From positions 12,319,152 through 12,383,151 of the forward strand of contig OZ024784.1 in assembly GCA_964017065.1 (NCBI GenBank): a stretch of DNA of 64,000 nt, written 5' to 3'. The notes under the pieces were generated by a model. It ran no database searches. It saw only the letters and a list, made by a program, of their open reading frames with translations, and was not told where the DNA came from. This DNA is from Haliclona indistincta (Eukaryota; Porifera; Demospongiae; Haplosclerida; Chalinidae). The position numbers and the translations under genes are program-made. Position 1 is the stretch's first letter, and each line of letters starts with the position of its first letter. This document shows positions 22,901 to 35,900 of the stretch, piece by piece.

Positions 22901-24717
22901 GTTTTCAGGCTCGTCTGAAATAGACCAGACGTAATTTAGCAGTCAGTCGGTCACTTTAAGGTATGTCAGGAGTTTAATTTTTCAAATCAGGAATGTTTTT
23001 TAAATGGCTGTAACTATTTCAGTCTTTGTTCAATTCTTATCAGACTTGTAATACTGTTTCTCCTGGCTATCCTCTTTTATATAAGTATTCTTTCATACAA
23101 AACGGACAAGGTACACAGAAATGCGAGCTACAAAGCCGAAGCGACCACTTTTTCATTGTTTTCATGTTATTTTCCAGAAGAAGCACGCCACGTTGCCTTG
23201 GTGTATTATTTGCTTAGAACAACTACTGAGCTAACTTTTCACCGCAGGCCGCCTCGACAGCTACGTTGAGACACCAGCCAGCCTTCGAGCAAGAAAATTT
23301 TCAGTACGTTTTTTTAAGCTACTCGCTCACCATTCTCATAGACACAGCGCTGGCGGCCTGCGATGGAAATAGTGCTCTACCATCATAGAATCTATAAGTC
23401 AAGTTAAGCTGTGATTGCGCTCCTCTGTCCAAAGATACTAGCCAGACTCTATGGAGTACAACTGACAGCTTGCTCTCTCGCGCGCTTCTTCGATCTACAG
23501 TGGCCATTTTCTATGGAATCTAAATATAGGTGTTCCAATAATAGCTGCTGGGCGTTGGAAACTTGGCAAAAGCGCTCAGGGCACAGGATGTGGCTTGCTG
23601 CTTGTTTGCTTTGACATTTCCCTAGCAACCACAAGAATGTAATATACTGCTTTTCAATAACAGTATACTAATTGCAATAACCGTATACTGACTCAAGATG
23701 GCGCATCGCTTGCACGAGTTGCGTGGAGTAGGCAGGTTCAGTATACCTGTTGCTAATCTTCCACCTGGCTGGACTCAAGACCACAGAAGTCAGAAATACA
23801 CCGTGTGGCACGATGATAAGGACAACAGATACAAATCAAATCACGGAAACGCCCAATCTCGTACACGCGCTCGTGAATAATTACAACGTGACGTCAACGT
23901 TATTATTGCAGTGATAATTAGCTGTATGAGCTAGCATAGCAACAGGTTTCAGCCTTGATTCTGCAGCAACCAATAATGATTTCCAAAAACTGACCTGCAG
24001 CAGCATATAAGGACACTATAATGACTCTGTTTTGTGAAAATGAAGCAATTCCAAGAGACAAAAATAAACTCCTGACATACCTTAACTTGGTACAGCAGTT
24101 TTATTACTTCTTGCAAGGGTAAAGCGTAAACCGTAGAGCGTAGACCGTAAAGCGTGGAGCACTAATGCGTTAAAATGCCATTAAGACTTTGATCATGCTC
24201 CATTGTGTGAATACATATCAGTGACTTGACACATTAGTGACTGCAAGGTGACACTTTACACTCAAATCTTCCTTGCAAGAACCTCTGTATTTGTTGTGTG
24301 AAAGTATATTGTTGGTCATTAGTGGGCTGACTTCAAATTAAAATTTTTGTACCTTCTGTAGTAATTATTTCATTTTTCTGTTCTGGCTCACCCGATAGTG
24401 TGGGTACTACAGTAACAAAGGGATTGCTTTCATGTATCTAGTCATGCATTGGTTGGGGACGTGCTGTCCTCACTATATTGGTATTTGAATTGCTACCAGT
24501 GTAGAGCCAGATAGTCTAGCACTGTACCTCCATCTTTACTATGATTTGAAGCATGCAGCTGTATAACATGTATGATACTGACTATCTATCTTATCTATCT
24601 AGGTGGTTTGATCCCTACGATGATCCGGATACTAACACTACATATTACTTTTTCAATGGCAAGTACTGGCAGGCTAAACTGAATGAGGATTTCTCAGAAT
24701 GTCCTGATATATTCTAA
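19018..24717 (+). CDS. OSBPL2-like: Oxysterol-binding protein-related protein, short ORP1/ORP2 type
   Basis: Lipid-transfer protein of the ORP family, expected to exchange sterols and phosphoinositides at membrane contact sites. Fourteen exons: 19018-19059, 19171-19279, 19620-19695, 19773-19854, 19966-20014, 20072-20147, 20313-20397, 20449-20544, 20765-20990, 21140-21220, 21468-21575, 21633-21694, 21746-21840, 24603-24717. Phase closes throughout and gives 433 residues. The fingerprint EQVSHHPP is split by the exon 7/8 intron after EQ. Other ORP hallmarks: IGKDVTRIAMPVYFNEPLSF, KPFNPLLGETYELVR, YSWNKPHTTVHN, DSRKRPDQRLLEGG and the C-terminal WFDPYDD with DFSECPDIF, which matches ORP2 (SDCPDIY). 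There is no PH domain or ankyrin repeat. Residues around DEKFEDALDSV resemble a FFAT motif for binding VAP in the ER. The last intron is 2.8 kb, far longer than the others, and holds repeats. Confidence 0.93.
19871..19921. repeat. (CT)n microsatellite in ORP intron 4
   Basis: Pure CT run between the donor at 19855 and the acceptor before 19966; it may lengthen the pyrimidine tract. Confidence 0.9.
22514..22620. repeat. Near-perfect palindrome (foldback element) in the last ORP intron
   Basis: Two arms of about 45 bp, each containing TGCTCTACGTGATTTATGGC or its complement and ending at CTTAATGTAGGTAA, face each other around a short centre. This looks like a short foldback transposon; no coding capacity. 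Confidence 0.75.
23698..23880 (+). CDS. Small unassigned reading frame inside the last ORP intron
   Basis: A 60-codon frame opens with ATG in a good context (AAGATGGCG) and ends at TAA. The peptide is basic and hydrophilic, with LPPGWTQDHRSQKYTVWHD and then NRYKSN, faintly like a GW-to-FRS/YKS core such as a methyl-CpG-binding fold, but far too short to assign. A CRE-like TGACGTCA follows at 23889-23896. It could be a nested small gene, an alternative exon, or a transposon fragment; I do not recognise it. Confidence 0.25.
   Translation: MAHRLHELRGVGRFSIPVANLPPGWTQDHRSQKYTVWHDDKDNRYKSNHGNAQSRTRARE
24147..24261. mobile_element. Short MITE, family A, copy 1
   Basis: About 115 bp bounded by imperfect inverted repeats (GTAAAGCGTGGAGCACTAAT at one end, CATTAGTGACTGCAAGGTGA then CACTTTACAC at the other). 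A second copy lies in reverse orientation at 41284-41385. Confidence 0.7.
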
Positions 24718-25763
24718 CATCATCATCATCACACCGTCCCTCAACTATAGCAATCGCAATCACAACAAATCACACACTCACCACTCATATCATGTTTCAT
24801 ACATAGCTGACTACAACAGTATTCTAGTTATTAAGCTATTTTGCAACTTGCAATATTGTAACCAACATAGGTGTGTATTGATTTTTTATGCTTGCTGTTA
24901 TTATTCTCTTTGCTATTATTTATTTAATCTACTCCTTCATCAAGTCCTGCATTTAGTAAATATATAAATCTGAAGTGTCTCTCAGATGGTCCATTATACT
25001 TCTTTGTTTTGAGAGCTGTGCATCCGCTTGTATCACAGAGCATTTAATGTGTAGGCCTTGGCATCCATTGCAGGCTAGTCCATCTCCGTAATGTTTTCTG
25101 CACAATTTTTTCCTCGCAATGATTGATACTCTTGTGAAGAGTGGGCCTCTCTAAACTCAAGTGCATAGTGAACTGATTAGATTTAATGATGTTTGACAGA
25201 CAAAATTGAACCTTTCACTTATTTTTGACACAAAACAAGGTGACACACAAGTTATTGCACAGTGGTGATGCAGTGCATAACCATTGCATCATATTCATTA
25301 CCATCACCTCTAACCAACACTGATCGCTTCTTCATTCGAAGAAGCGATCAGTACCTGAAGTCATCGTGAGTGAGCTGTTTAAAATGTATTGGTTGTTTTA
25401 ACTTAAATTGTGATTTGGCTGTTAGTGAATCATAATCATACATCACCTGTACCAATAATAGGAATTAGTTTTGAGTAGCACTATCTTATCTTAATGCACC
25501 TGATACTAGTGAACTCTTGATAGTACAGATTGAACCCACATGTCACATGCACTCATAATTTTATAATGACAGGTTGACATTTGTACTAGTCGGCTGGGGT
25601 AAGAATACCAGACTGCGTCTGTGGATATCATAAGGGAATCGAACAGGGTTGGGCAATTCTTTAGACTGGTCCACTGTATTTGATGGATTTACAAAAATCA
25701 GGAATAAAATTATTACATAATAAAATTGCAAGCCAGAGTAACACAATCTGAGGCGGAGCAACA
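24718..25763. other. Intergenic spacer between ORP and sulfotransferase genes
   Basis: About 1 kb of AT-rich DNA with no supported gene. A perfect hairpin lies at 25319-25352 (15-bp arms ACTGATCGCTTCTTC and complement, 4-nt loop). The upstream region of the sulfotransferase shows no recognised promoter motif. Confidence 0.5.
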
Positions 25764-26711
25764 ATGGCTTCTACTAGTAGCACCTACATACTGAACGTCA
25801 TCAATGGCGTTCCGTTTCCACCATTTATCACGCAGGAAAGAATGGATGCACTGAGAGACTTTCTTCTACGACCCGATGATCTCTTCATAGTCACGTACCC
25901 AAAATCAGGCACCACTTGGATGCAGCAAATTGTGAAGCTGATCAGAGCAAACGGAGTAGAACATGGAGAGCGAGTTGACAGTGCAATACCATGGGTGGAA
26001 AAGTTAGAGAGTGAAGAGTGGAAGGCTAGCAAATACTTGCATCATTTTGGATATTATTTTTGATACAGGAGCTGGTTTCTCCTCGTGCTATGAAAAGCCA
26101 CACTAACTATAGCATGATGGCTGGTGGAGATCCTGCTAAGTCTCCAGCCAAGTATATCTATGTTGCTAGGAACCCTAAAGATGTGGCGGTGTCACTGTTC
26201 TATCATACACGTAGAGTAATTGCTTTCGAATTCACAGGAGACTGGGATTGTTTCTTTGAGTATTTTATCAATGGTAAAGCAGAGAGCGGTTCATGGTTTG
26301 ATCATGTGCTAGAATGGTGGGAGCATAAAGGTTTGCTAATCATTCTATTGCATTGTTATAGTTTGTATTATTTCAGATACTGACAATATACTGTTCATGA
26401 AGTATGAGGATATGAAAGAGAATCCAAAAGCTGCTGTGGAAACTGTGGCTAAGTTCATGGGGCATGATCTTATGCCTTCTGTGGTGGACTCAATCTGTGA
26501 GCAGACCACCTTTGACTCAATGAAGGCAAATGACAATAGTAACTATACTTGGGAGAAACGTCATAAGAGACAGTCAGATGGCTACACTGATTTCTTGCGT
26601 AAAGGTGTTGTAGGCGACTGGAGAAATCACTTCAGTGAGGAACAGTCAGCTAGACTAGACGAGCAATATGCTGCAAGAATGACTGGAACTGGATTAGATT
26701 TCAAGTTCTAG
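25764..26711 (+). CDS. SULT: Cytosolic sulfotransferase (SULT1-like)
   Basis: Transfers sulfate from PAPS to hydroxyl groups of small molecules. Exons 25764-26024, 26069-26330 and 26377-26711 encode 285 residues, the usual SULT length. The PAPS 5'-phosphosulfate loop TYPKSGTTW is at residues 44-52, the catalytic His lies in MKSHTN, RNPKDVAVS is the 3'-phosphate motif, and RKGVVGDWRNHF near the C-terminus is the second PAPS signature. YEDMKENP is also conserved. Intron 1 is only 44 nt and appears to start with GC (AAG then GCTAGC); it is the only boundary found that keeps the segment before ELVSPRAMKSH in frame. The substrate cannot be told from sequence. The gene ends 242 bp from the convergent RhoGEF gene. 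Confidence 0.9.
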
Positions 26712-26953
26712 TGCTAATGCACTACAGTGTCACAGATACTGTAATGGTGGAAAATTATTTAAAATTAATTTTAGTATATTTTATTGGGCACAGCCCTTCT
26801 GTGAAAACCTTGAGTAGCACTAACCGATAACTAATCATTATAATTAATAAAGAGAAATGATTCATTTAATGTAGAAAATAATGATTGTAATGACAACATC
26901 AGATTTGAACATATTGACAAGACAAATATGATTGAACAGTTGATTTTCAGGAG

Positions 26954-29900
26954 TTATCGTAAGGATGTGAATTGTTGATCAGGTACTGATAGAAGCCGAT
27001 GCCTCTCTTTCAGGTTACGAGCTCGTGTGTGCTCATTCTCTATTTCAGCAGCAAAGTTAGATGGAAACCAACCCCATTCAAGATCTCTCAGTCTCTCTCC
27101 CTCGTACCAACCTGACCAGGCAAACATAATATACACACTGACAATCTGACATGAGCATGGCTATATCACTCACCATCAGCCATCTTGCGGTATACCTTGA
27201 CTACATCACCGCGTACTAAACTGAGCTCATCAGGTTGCTGAGCATGGTAGTCAAACACGGCCTGAACTTGAGGACAATCTAGAGTGGGTACAAGAATGTT
27301 AACCATTTTAATAGTGAATCTTTTAGTGACCATTTTCAATACACTCAGTCACATGAAGAGCACTCAATCATTGTACTATAGTACAATAGTCGATTTTTAT
27401 GCACATGCTGCTGGATATGTAAACTAGTCTATACTCACCCCAGCTCTCATAGATTTTCTCATCTTCCTTAACTTTCTCATTCTGAGGATGTTTGATAGCC
27501 TCCAGCCATCTTGTTCTATCAGTACTGCACACACACGACAAGAACATGGAACAGTGAACTAATCATCAGTCTATGATACTCACGTGTTTTGAGCTATTAG
27601 TATGTAGCGTTCAGTCTTGTGAGCAGAATTGTCAAGGAAGGTCACATGAAAAGCATTCTTTGCTCCTGAAGTGGACACCAGCCACATAGCACGAGAGAGA
27701 GCTTCTTGCTCTCCAAACACCTGCTTAGAGATGGCAGGTTGTTCCTGCACTTCTAGTTCCTGCACCTCAACCACTGCTTTAGAGGCAAAGTCTACCACAC
27801 GATACACATCCTCTCCTTTGGGACTACATGTGATAAAACACAAGTGATGACTAGTAGCTGATATGATTGCTGTACCTTTTCTTCTTCTTGGTCAGTATGA
27901 CATAGTCAGTAAACACAAACACATAATATGGAGTCTGTTTGATCTTTGGCTTTACAAACAGACGCTGTTCTGCTTGAAGATAGAGCAATGTGCCCTTCCT
28001 CTCCAGCTGTCTGGTGACTGACACCAGCGGAAACGGCTGATAGAAAGCAAGACAGGTCAGACATGATGCAGTAATGGTGTCACTGCTGAGCTAACCTTGA
28101 TCTTGCCAAAGTCCAGTTTGTGGTAAATGCTGTGTAGCTCTTCAGTTCTCTCCATTCTTCTAGCACCATCATTGCATGCAGTCACCAACTACACCAAGGA
28201 TCATAACACCTCTCCATTCTAGCTCTAGACTGTACCTTTTGAACGGTTCGCAGTGTTTTCTCTACCAGGTCGTGGTTTGGGTGATCCAGGGGAGTGCGGT
28301 TCAATATTGCTAGTATCAGTAGGGGCATCCTCGTGATCCTCTGCATTGGTAGCAACAAGAACGACTGCAGGTTAAGATTCTGGCAGCGTCGATGTGACTC
28401 AAGCCTCTTCATGTACTCCTTAAACATTATGCTGTTCTCACTAAAGAGACACACGTGCATAGATAATGCAACACAATATATCACTAACATGAGTGTGGTC
28501 AGCTCTCTCATTTGATACACCTGATTAGTACAGTACGTGATGTAGCAGCCAAACTCATCCTCAGCCTGTCAGAGAGAAGATGATAAATATAATTGTTATA
28601 GAGTGTGTATGTGTACTGACATATTTGAGGATGATGTCACAGATATCTTGAATAATGGCACTTTCTCTCTGGCGCTGATGTAACTCGTGAAGAAACCTGT
28701 GCAGAATTCATTATGACATTGGTAGTCTAAACTTGAAGCTGCTCACTTGGTGCTACTTTGAAAGACCTCCTTGACATTAGAGAAGATGACATGATGTTGT
28801 CTCCTGTCCAGCACTCTCCTTCCATCTGGTAGGTTAGGATTCATGCCAGCATCATCCATGAACTGCTCTATGAGAACCGTTAAGCTACGCAAATAGGATG
28901 CCTCCGACGTGATCACCTAGTGCAAGGAGGGAGGATAAGAACATCAGATGAGGTATGTAGTACTTCGATGTACCTCAAACATAGCTTCCTGCAGCTTCCT
29001 CTCTTGGTCAGAAATTGTTTTCAGTATACCACTCTCTATCACCTGCACACAGACACACAATCATAGCGGCGCACATACAGTACTGTTCACGAGTAACATC
29101 ACCCCGTCTCACAGGCCGCCTGCGAGTGATTCGTGAGAAAATTAAAATTTTCCCGCGAAAAGTAGTAATGGTATGCACGAGAACAGATCATACGATCGAC
29201 ACGAGAGGCACCATTCTTTCGCCATAATATCATTCACACTCTAGCTTCTTTGCTAAATTTAGCCATACTAAATTCCCGTAAAAGCATGAGTAAATGTGCG
29301 TGATATGTGTGGCCTCGAGTTGCGCTCTGCAGTGCTTGTGTGCATCTAACCATGCTCGCGTGAGAGTCACAACTGTTGCACACACTCTCATGCGTGTCCT
29401 CAGCGCGCATCTTGTGAGACAAGGTGACGTTACTCGTGAACGGTTCACACCAGGAGCCCCTTGGGTCCCTGGTCACATACTTCTGGTACACTGCTGTGTC
29501 TTACCTCGGGCTGTTCTGACCACAGTTTGCGATGGTTAATGGACAATTGGCGAGCTATCTCAAGTTGGTTGCTGCCCTTAGCAGGAAGAGTGCGACTCTT
29601 AGGGTCAGTTGATTCCCTCGGTATAACAGAGAACTCAGTGTGGTTCAGGTATTGGTATAGTGGCTCTGTTGGATTAATGATATGTTTATTATGCAACATT
29701 TCTGCGGCATTATCTCACCATCTTCTGGATCAAATTTTTTCTTTGGTGCTCCAGGTGACCTGTCCTCATGTGCAGTAGGAGGTTGGTAGGTGTTTGTAGG
29801 TAGTTGGGGGAGACCTGAGGTAACAAATGAAAGAGATAATCTAATGTGCACAAGGGCAACATGCCTGGATGGGGAGAGGTCTGTCTCTCATCTTCCTCGT

Positions 29901-32900
29901 CACCACTCCAGTCACTGGAGATGGATGGTACTCTCATGGACTGGTTCATTCTCGCATCAAGGGTGTCCATTGACGGTGTTCTCTTCAGTGTTCTGTTCTG
30001 TAGGAAGTCTATGGGTGTGATGGTCACTGATGGTATTCGATGCTGCAGGCGGTCAGAGTTTGCTCGTCGGATAGCCACAGGAGACAGTCCGTAAGCACTA
30101 GTGACACAAATACTAGCACTGAACCGTCTCTCAGGAGAGTCTCTGTTCTCAGATTCAGTGGACGAAAGGCTGATTCTACTGCAGTTGCTTGGAAGAGGCG
30201 CAGGTGGTTTTGGCTTGAGTGAATCGGTTGTATCATATTCATGAGAAACTGGCTTTTTCTTCTTTGTTGGGGTTGGTTTGCGTGGAAGAAATTCAACCAT
30301 TTCATACTGATGAGAGCTTCTTTTGACAGGTCCTGGAATCTCTTCATACACATTCTCTGATTGTGCTGGTTCGGCCTCTGATGACGATGAAGAAGAAGAG
30401 GAAGATTGATGAATGGGTGGGTGAGAGGGTTGGGTGTCTTTATGAATTAAGATAGGAGGAGAAACAGTTGTGGTTGATGATACAGCTACTGATTTTGGAC
30501 GACTGCCAATCTGAAATTTACGTTTAGGTATTGGTTGAGAAGGAAGAGGAGGAGGCATCTCATCAGTGCTATGAGATCTACCACCAATCCGTGGACTGCT
30601 TTCACGTCGGGAGAGAGGAACAGAAGAACTGTCAGACAAGTCAAAGAGTTCATCTACAGAGAAGTTTCTAGGAGGAATAGGAGGAGCAGGGCTGTCATCT
30701 ATGCCAGGACCATCCACTTCTTCTACCATGCCTGGCAGAGATGGGCGGGTTGATCTGGGAGGTAGAGACAGCTGAACAGAAGGAGAACTATTGTGGTGAC
30801 TAAGAGCTGGTTTATCTCTGATTGAGTTGAAGTTAGGGACTGACTCAACATGTGTGATCTTCCGGCCTGTGATCCGTTCTATCTCTTCATCTGTATTCTC
30901 TCTCTCTAGGGGCCAGCTGATCTTGTCATGACCTCCTGCATCAGAGCTGTGACCAGAGGATGGGACATACTCTTCATAGTTGCGAGGTTTTCTTTTTAGC
31001 AGCCTCAAAAAGGAACTTCCCTCAACCGATGGAGAACAAGGAGGTGATTTAACATGAGCAGGAGGACTGACCACTATAGGAGTAGGGCTAAGAGCAGAGG
31101 GAGGAGGAGGAGGAGATATCGTATCAAAAGAATTTGGAGACTTTGAGGCACGTAGCTTAGCAGGAGGCTCTGGTGGAGGTCGACGAGTTTTGGTACCAGT
31201 ATCAAGAAGGGGAGAAGTACAGTCTCGAGGAGGATTAATGGAATCTTTTTCTGCTGTTCTTCTTCGTCGCGGTGGGCGCTCAGGAGGTGGTGGTGATGTG
31301 ACCTTAGCATCAGTTGGAGTCTGAGAGCTGTCGTTGTTTTCTCCCTCACTGCTGGACTTGTGATCAGAAGAAGAGCTAGAGTGAACGACTTTACTGATAA
31401 CAGGTTTCGCTACACTAGGCTTCTGAACAGACTTGCTGGTTGTTGATGAACTTGTTGAAGATTGTGGTACATTTTTGAGCACAGTTTTTCCTCCCAAAAT
31501 CAGTTTTTCAGTTGTTTTTGATGTATCCTTTAGCTGAGGTGCTCTTACTTGTGATACTGAAGTAGTTGCAGGCTTGCTGGCTTGATTGGTGGTTTTAGTG
31601 GAAGATATTGGAGGTCTTTTAGTTGGTGGAGCAGGTCTAAGAGGTTTATTAGCAGTAGAAGGTTGCTTACGAATTTCATTTTTTAGAGATGACTCACACT
31701 TGTCACTGTCAGTTCCAAGATTGACAGAAAACCTTTGCAGAGCTTTTGAAATAGGCTTGGAGCCATTAGTCTTACCAGCGTTCTTGCCCGAGCCAGGTCG
31801 TACTGCTCCAGCACCTTTCAAGGAGCTAGTTTCTACAGTCAAGTTTGGAGTGCTTAACCTGTGGCTGGAAGTCTTAGCAGAGTACGATCGTTGTGGACGC
31901 AGGGTAACAGATGGTGTTCGGCTTGTTACAGGAGAACTGCCCCTTCTTTGTATTCCACCTACAGACGATTTCTTGAGTATAGCGTCCTTAATGTCCTTTT
32001 GAGAGACGCTGTCCTTCCCTTTCTTTACTGATCGAGTTGGTGTTGACGATCGAGACGACTGTTGACGGTCCTTTACAGACTGAGTTGGTGTTGATGATCT
32101 AGATGACTGTCGAAGGTCTTTCACTGATTTATGCCCATTTTGTTGTTTATCTTGTAATCGTTTCTCTTGTTGTGGCAGGGGTTTTTCGATTTGTAATTCT
32201 TTTTTGTCTTTCTCCTGTTGGTTCAAATTCTGCTGTTTCTGCTGAGTAAGTAATGATGGTTTACTTACTCGTACTACTTCAGGTTTGCTTTTGGGTGGAA
32301 CAGGAGGTTTAGAAGGTTTTGAAGGAATGTTTGCACCAGGTTTTGGAGGCACTGTTCTACCGGTCTTAGTGAGAGGTCCAGGAGCAACAGGCTGTACTCT
32401 ACGTTGTGGTTGGGAGATTTCTGGAGAGCTGGCAGAGCTGTCTCCATGAGCAGCAACAGTGCTGGCTACTCTCTTATCAGCTAGAGCAGCTTGTCTACTG
32501 GTGCCATAGACAGATTCTGGTTTACGGCTGACAGGAGGTCTTGATTGTGGCGCCATCTTGCCTCCTGATGATGGCTGTACAACATTATTGCGACCTATAG
32601 TTGGTTTAATAGTTGCCTTAGGTGGTGGAGGAGGACGAGTTGGATAACGATCTTTAGTGCCACACTCTATCTTCTCATTGCCAGATGTCTCCAAGTCAGA
32701 TGTCTCACTAGACAAGGGCGCTGTTGACAGGTCACTCTCAATCCTTCTCCTAACTAAGTTGGGAGTAAAGCCGGAGAGAGTCGAAGTTGAAGTGTGCTCT
32801 GCATCACTAGTTTGGCTTCCTTGGCTACCAACACTTGAATTCTTCACCGACGTTCGTTTGATTGGTCTGCTAGCAAGCGGAACAGGTGCATTGCCAGACC

Positions 32901-35900
32901 TTAAGATATTTCCATTCTGAGATGGCACTGGCTTCAGTCCATTGGGTCTACTGGGGATTGGTTTAGAAACTGAACGGCTACCAGTGAATCGTGATGTAAC
33001 AGGTGCTGAGGGCTTTTGTGGAACGTTGTTAGAAGAGCTAATCTTCCTTCCTTCTAACGACACACTACTCATTGTGATTCCTTCAGCCTCAGTACAATCT
33101 TCCTCTGTGGTATCACTAGAACAAGGCCCTGGAATGAGAAGAGAAAGGATACTAATGAATGCATTGGTCTAGGTTTGGCTGCTACTGATGACAACAAGAG
33201 TGCTCTAACTGTCAGTTTGGTAATTAAGACATTAGTCTGCTGGACATTGGATTAACTACTACTACTACTACCACTAGAAGCTCATAATACAGTAAGAGAT
33301 GAATACTTGTGTGGTCATAATAGTGAGTAGGTACCTACCTGGAGTAGTTGTGTCCTGAGTGCTGATATCGGCTGATGCAGGAGTTGGAGTGGAACGAGTA
33401 GGAGGCTTCCTGGTTCTTGGCTTAGTACGACTTTTACGAGATGCTGATCTTCTCCTGTGTAGCAAAGAAACAAATTTAATTTACAGATTACTCGATACAT
33501 CCAGCATTCCATTCTATATGCTATGGAGACATTCTATCCCATGGGTGTGCTTGCTGTTTGCTAATTGATACATTGTAGCACATTATGACATTAGTTACCG
33601 CATCATTACACAAGAGACACACTATCCCGTTCAACAACAGCAAGGAATGGACCCTCCCAGTGCGCAAGAAATGGACCCTCCTAGTGCACAAGGAATGGAC
33701 CCTCCCAGTGCACAAGGAATGGACCCTCCCAGTGCACAAGGAATGGACCCTCCCAGTGCGCAAGAAATGGACCCTCCCAGTGCACAAGGAATGGACCCTC
33801 CCAATGCGCAAGGAATGGACCCTCTCAGTGCGCAAGGAATGGAGTCTGTCGGTCCACAAGGAATGGACCCTCTCAGTGCGCAAGGAATGGACCCTCCCAG
33901 TGCGCAAGGAATGGAGTCTGTTGGTCCACGAGGAATGGATCCTCCCAGTGCACAAGGAATGGACCCTCTCAGTGCGCAAGGAATGGACCCTTCCAGTGCA
34001 CAAGGAATGGACCCTCCCAGTGCGCAAGGAATGGACCCTCCCAGTGCACAAGAAATGGACCCTCCTAGTTCACGACCCTCCTAGTGCTACCCTCACCTTG
34101 AAATGGGAGTGTTAGAAGGACTAGAAGGAGGACTTGCTGTAGATATAGACGGGACTAGAGCATGTAGACCGGCTAAAAGGAAAAGGAGGGAGGGAAAGTG
34201 TAAGCACATACCGACATGCACTACATGTTTGTGTGTGCTCAAAATTGTGTATATGATCAAGTCATAACAGCATACATAGCAATAATGGCAGTAGGTAATG
34301 GATGAAGACATGCACACACAAATACAAGTATTAGCTACCTCATACACGGATGGGTGTAGTAGTAGGCTTTGTATCACAACAGAATATGCTGTTCAGTAAA
34401 GAGGTCAATGTATGCTACACATCAAGCAACCTACTCACTGGACTATCATAACCAGCTCATTGTGTAGTGGAGTAGGACACCGACTATGGGTATACCATAT
34501 GGCATACAGCAAAAGTTTCAAATGTCCACCCTTAACATTATAGTGACCATACATGTACATAATGGTAGTGAGTAGTGTGGGTGTATGAGATCATTAGTGG
34601 GCGTGAGGATAGTACGAGAGCACTGGCAAGCACACTACTAGTCAAGTCAATATGTGAGTGTGTGAGAATGATAGCAGGGATTTTGTTAATTGATAGACAC
34701 ACACCAATGGTTGTATACACACATGGTGATGCAACCACACAGACAAACTCACTACAAGCTGACAGACAGCAATTCATCAGTCAACACAATAATCTATTTC
34801 TACTGTTAACAACATGAAGAAGCTAGACTGAGTGTGGGGATACATGGCGCAATAACTAATAGCGCCATCTTAAGTGGGTGGTATGTATGTACACATGCTG
34901 GCATACAAACAGAAGCCAATAGCACTCATGATATTATACATAGAACACAACATATGCAAAGTCACTTCATTGCTGTCAGTACACCGTAAAATACACAAAA
35001 TTAACAACGCTCTCAAAACAAAGCAAGAATGAGAGAGAGAGAGAGCGAGAGAGCAGATCATTCACATACCAGGGTGCAGGTGTTCAATAGGTGTACATAC
35101 ATTGTACAAGGCAGTACCAAGTTCAACAATAACAACACCAATCAGGGATGACCAGTGAACTCAATAGGACCACTCAGTAATCAATAGACACAAAGTGCTG
35201 GTACACTCCATTACCTACACTATTGCTGAGGAAATTACAACAACTCTAGTACATCATGTTAGCTGTCACAGAGAGAGGAAGTGTACAATATTACACATAC
35301 ATGCAATAAGCTGTTTATGACAGTACAAAAACATGGACAGAGCTAGCTTTCCAGGACATGCTTGACGATCAAAAACACAAAAAATTCCTATAAACAGCTA
35401 GGCTATACTTTGTATGAGAGAGAAGTTTCACACTGTTTGACAGGAATACAACTAAAACACAGGAGATGCAAACAAACCAACACAACCACTGTTGGACAAG
35501 GAAACAAGAGTGTTTGGATCATAAGCTAACAACACACTAGTGATCATATCACTGACTCATACACAAGATGTGTACATACTCTTGTTGTAAGTAATTTGGC
35601 ACAGCATGTGTACATTGTGCAGCTAGAAATCAGGTGACAGGATGTAACATGGCAGTGAGTGAAGTGGAAGGAGGCAAATCATTTTCTATTATGGTTTGCA
35701 GCTGAAATATTGAACACACCCATTGTAAACAAAAGGACTAGCTGTGATAAGCTAGTCCCAAGATTACAGGAGAGTGGGGGTCTGATTCGCATTCACTTTC
35801 TCTAACACGTCATAGAAAATATGCATACATGCACTTGCAGCTGATATTATACACTGCATAATCATAGGACACCACAGACTACATGTATATAAAACACCGC

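Noticed and set aside
33585..34115. Long repetitive reading frames on both strands
   Set aside because: They are by-products of the 24-bp stop-free minisatellite lying between two well-supported RhoGEF exons.
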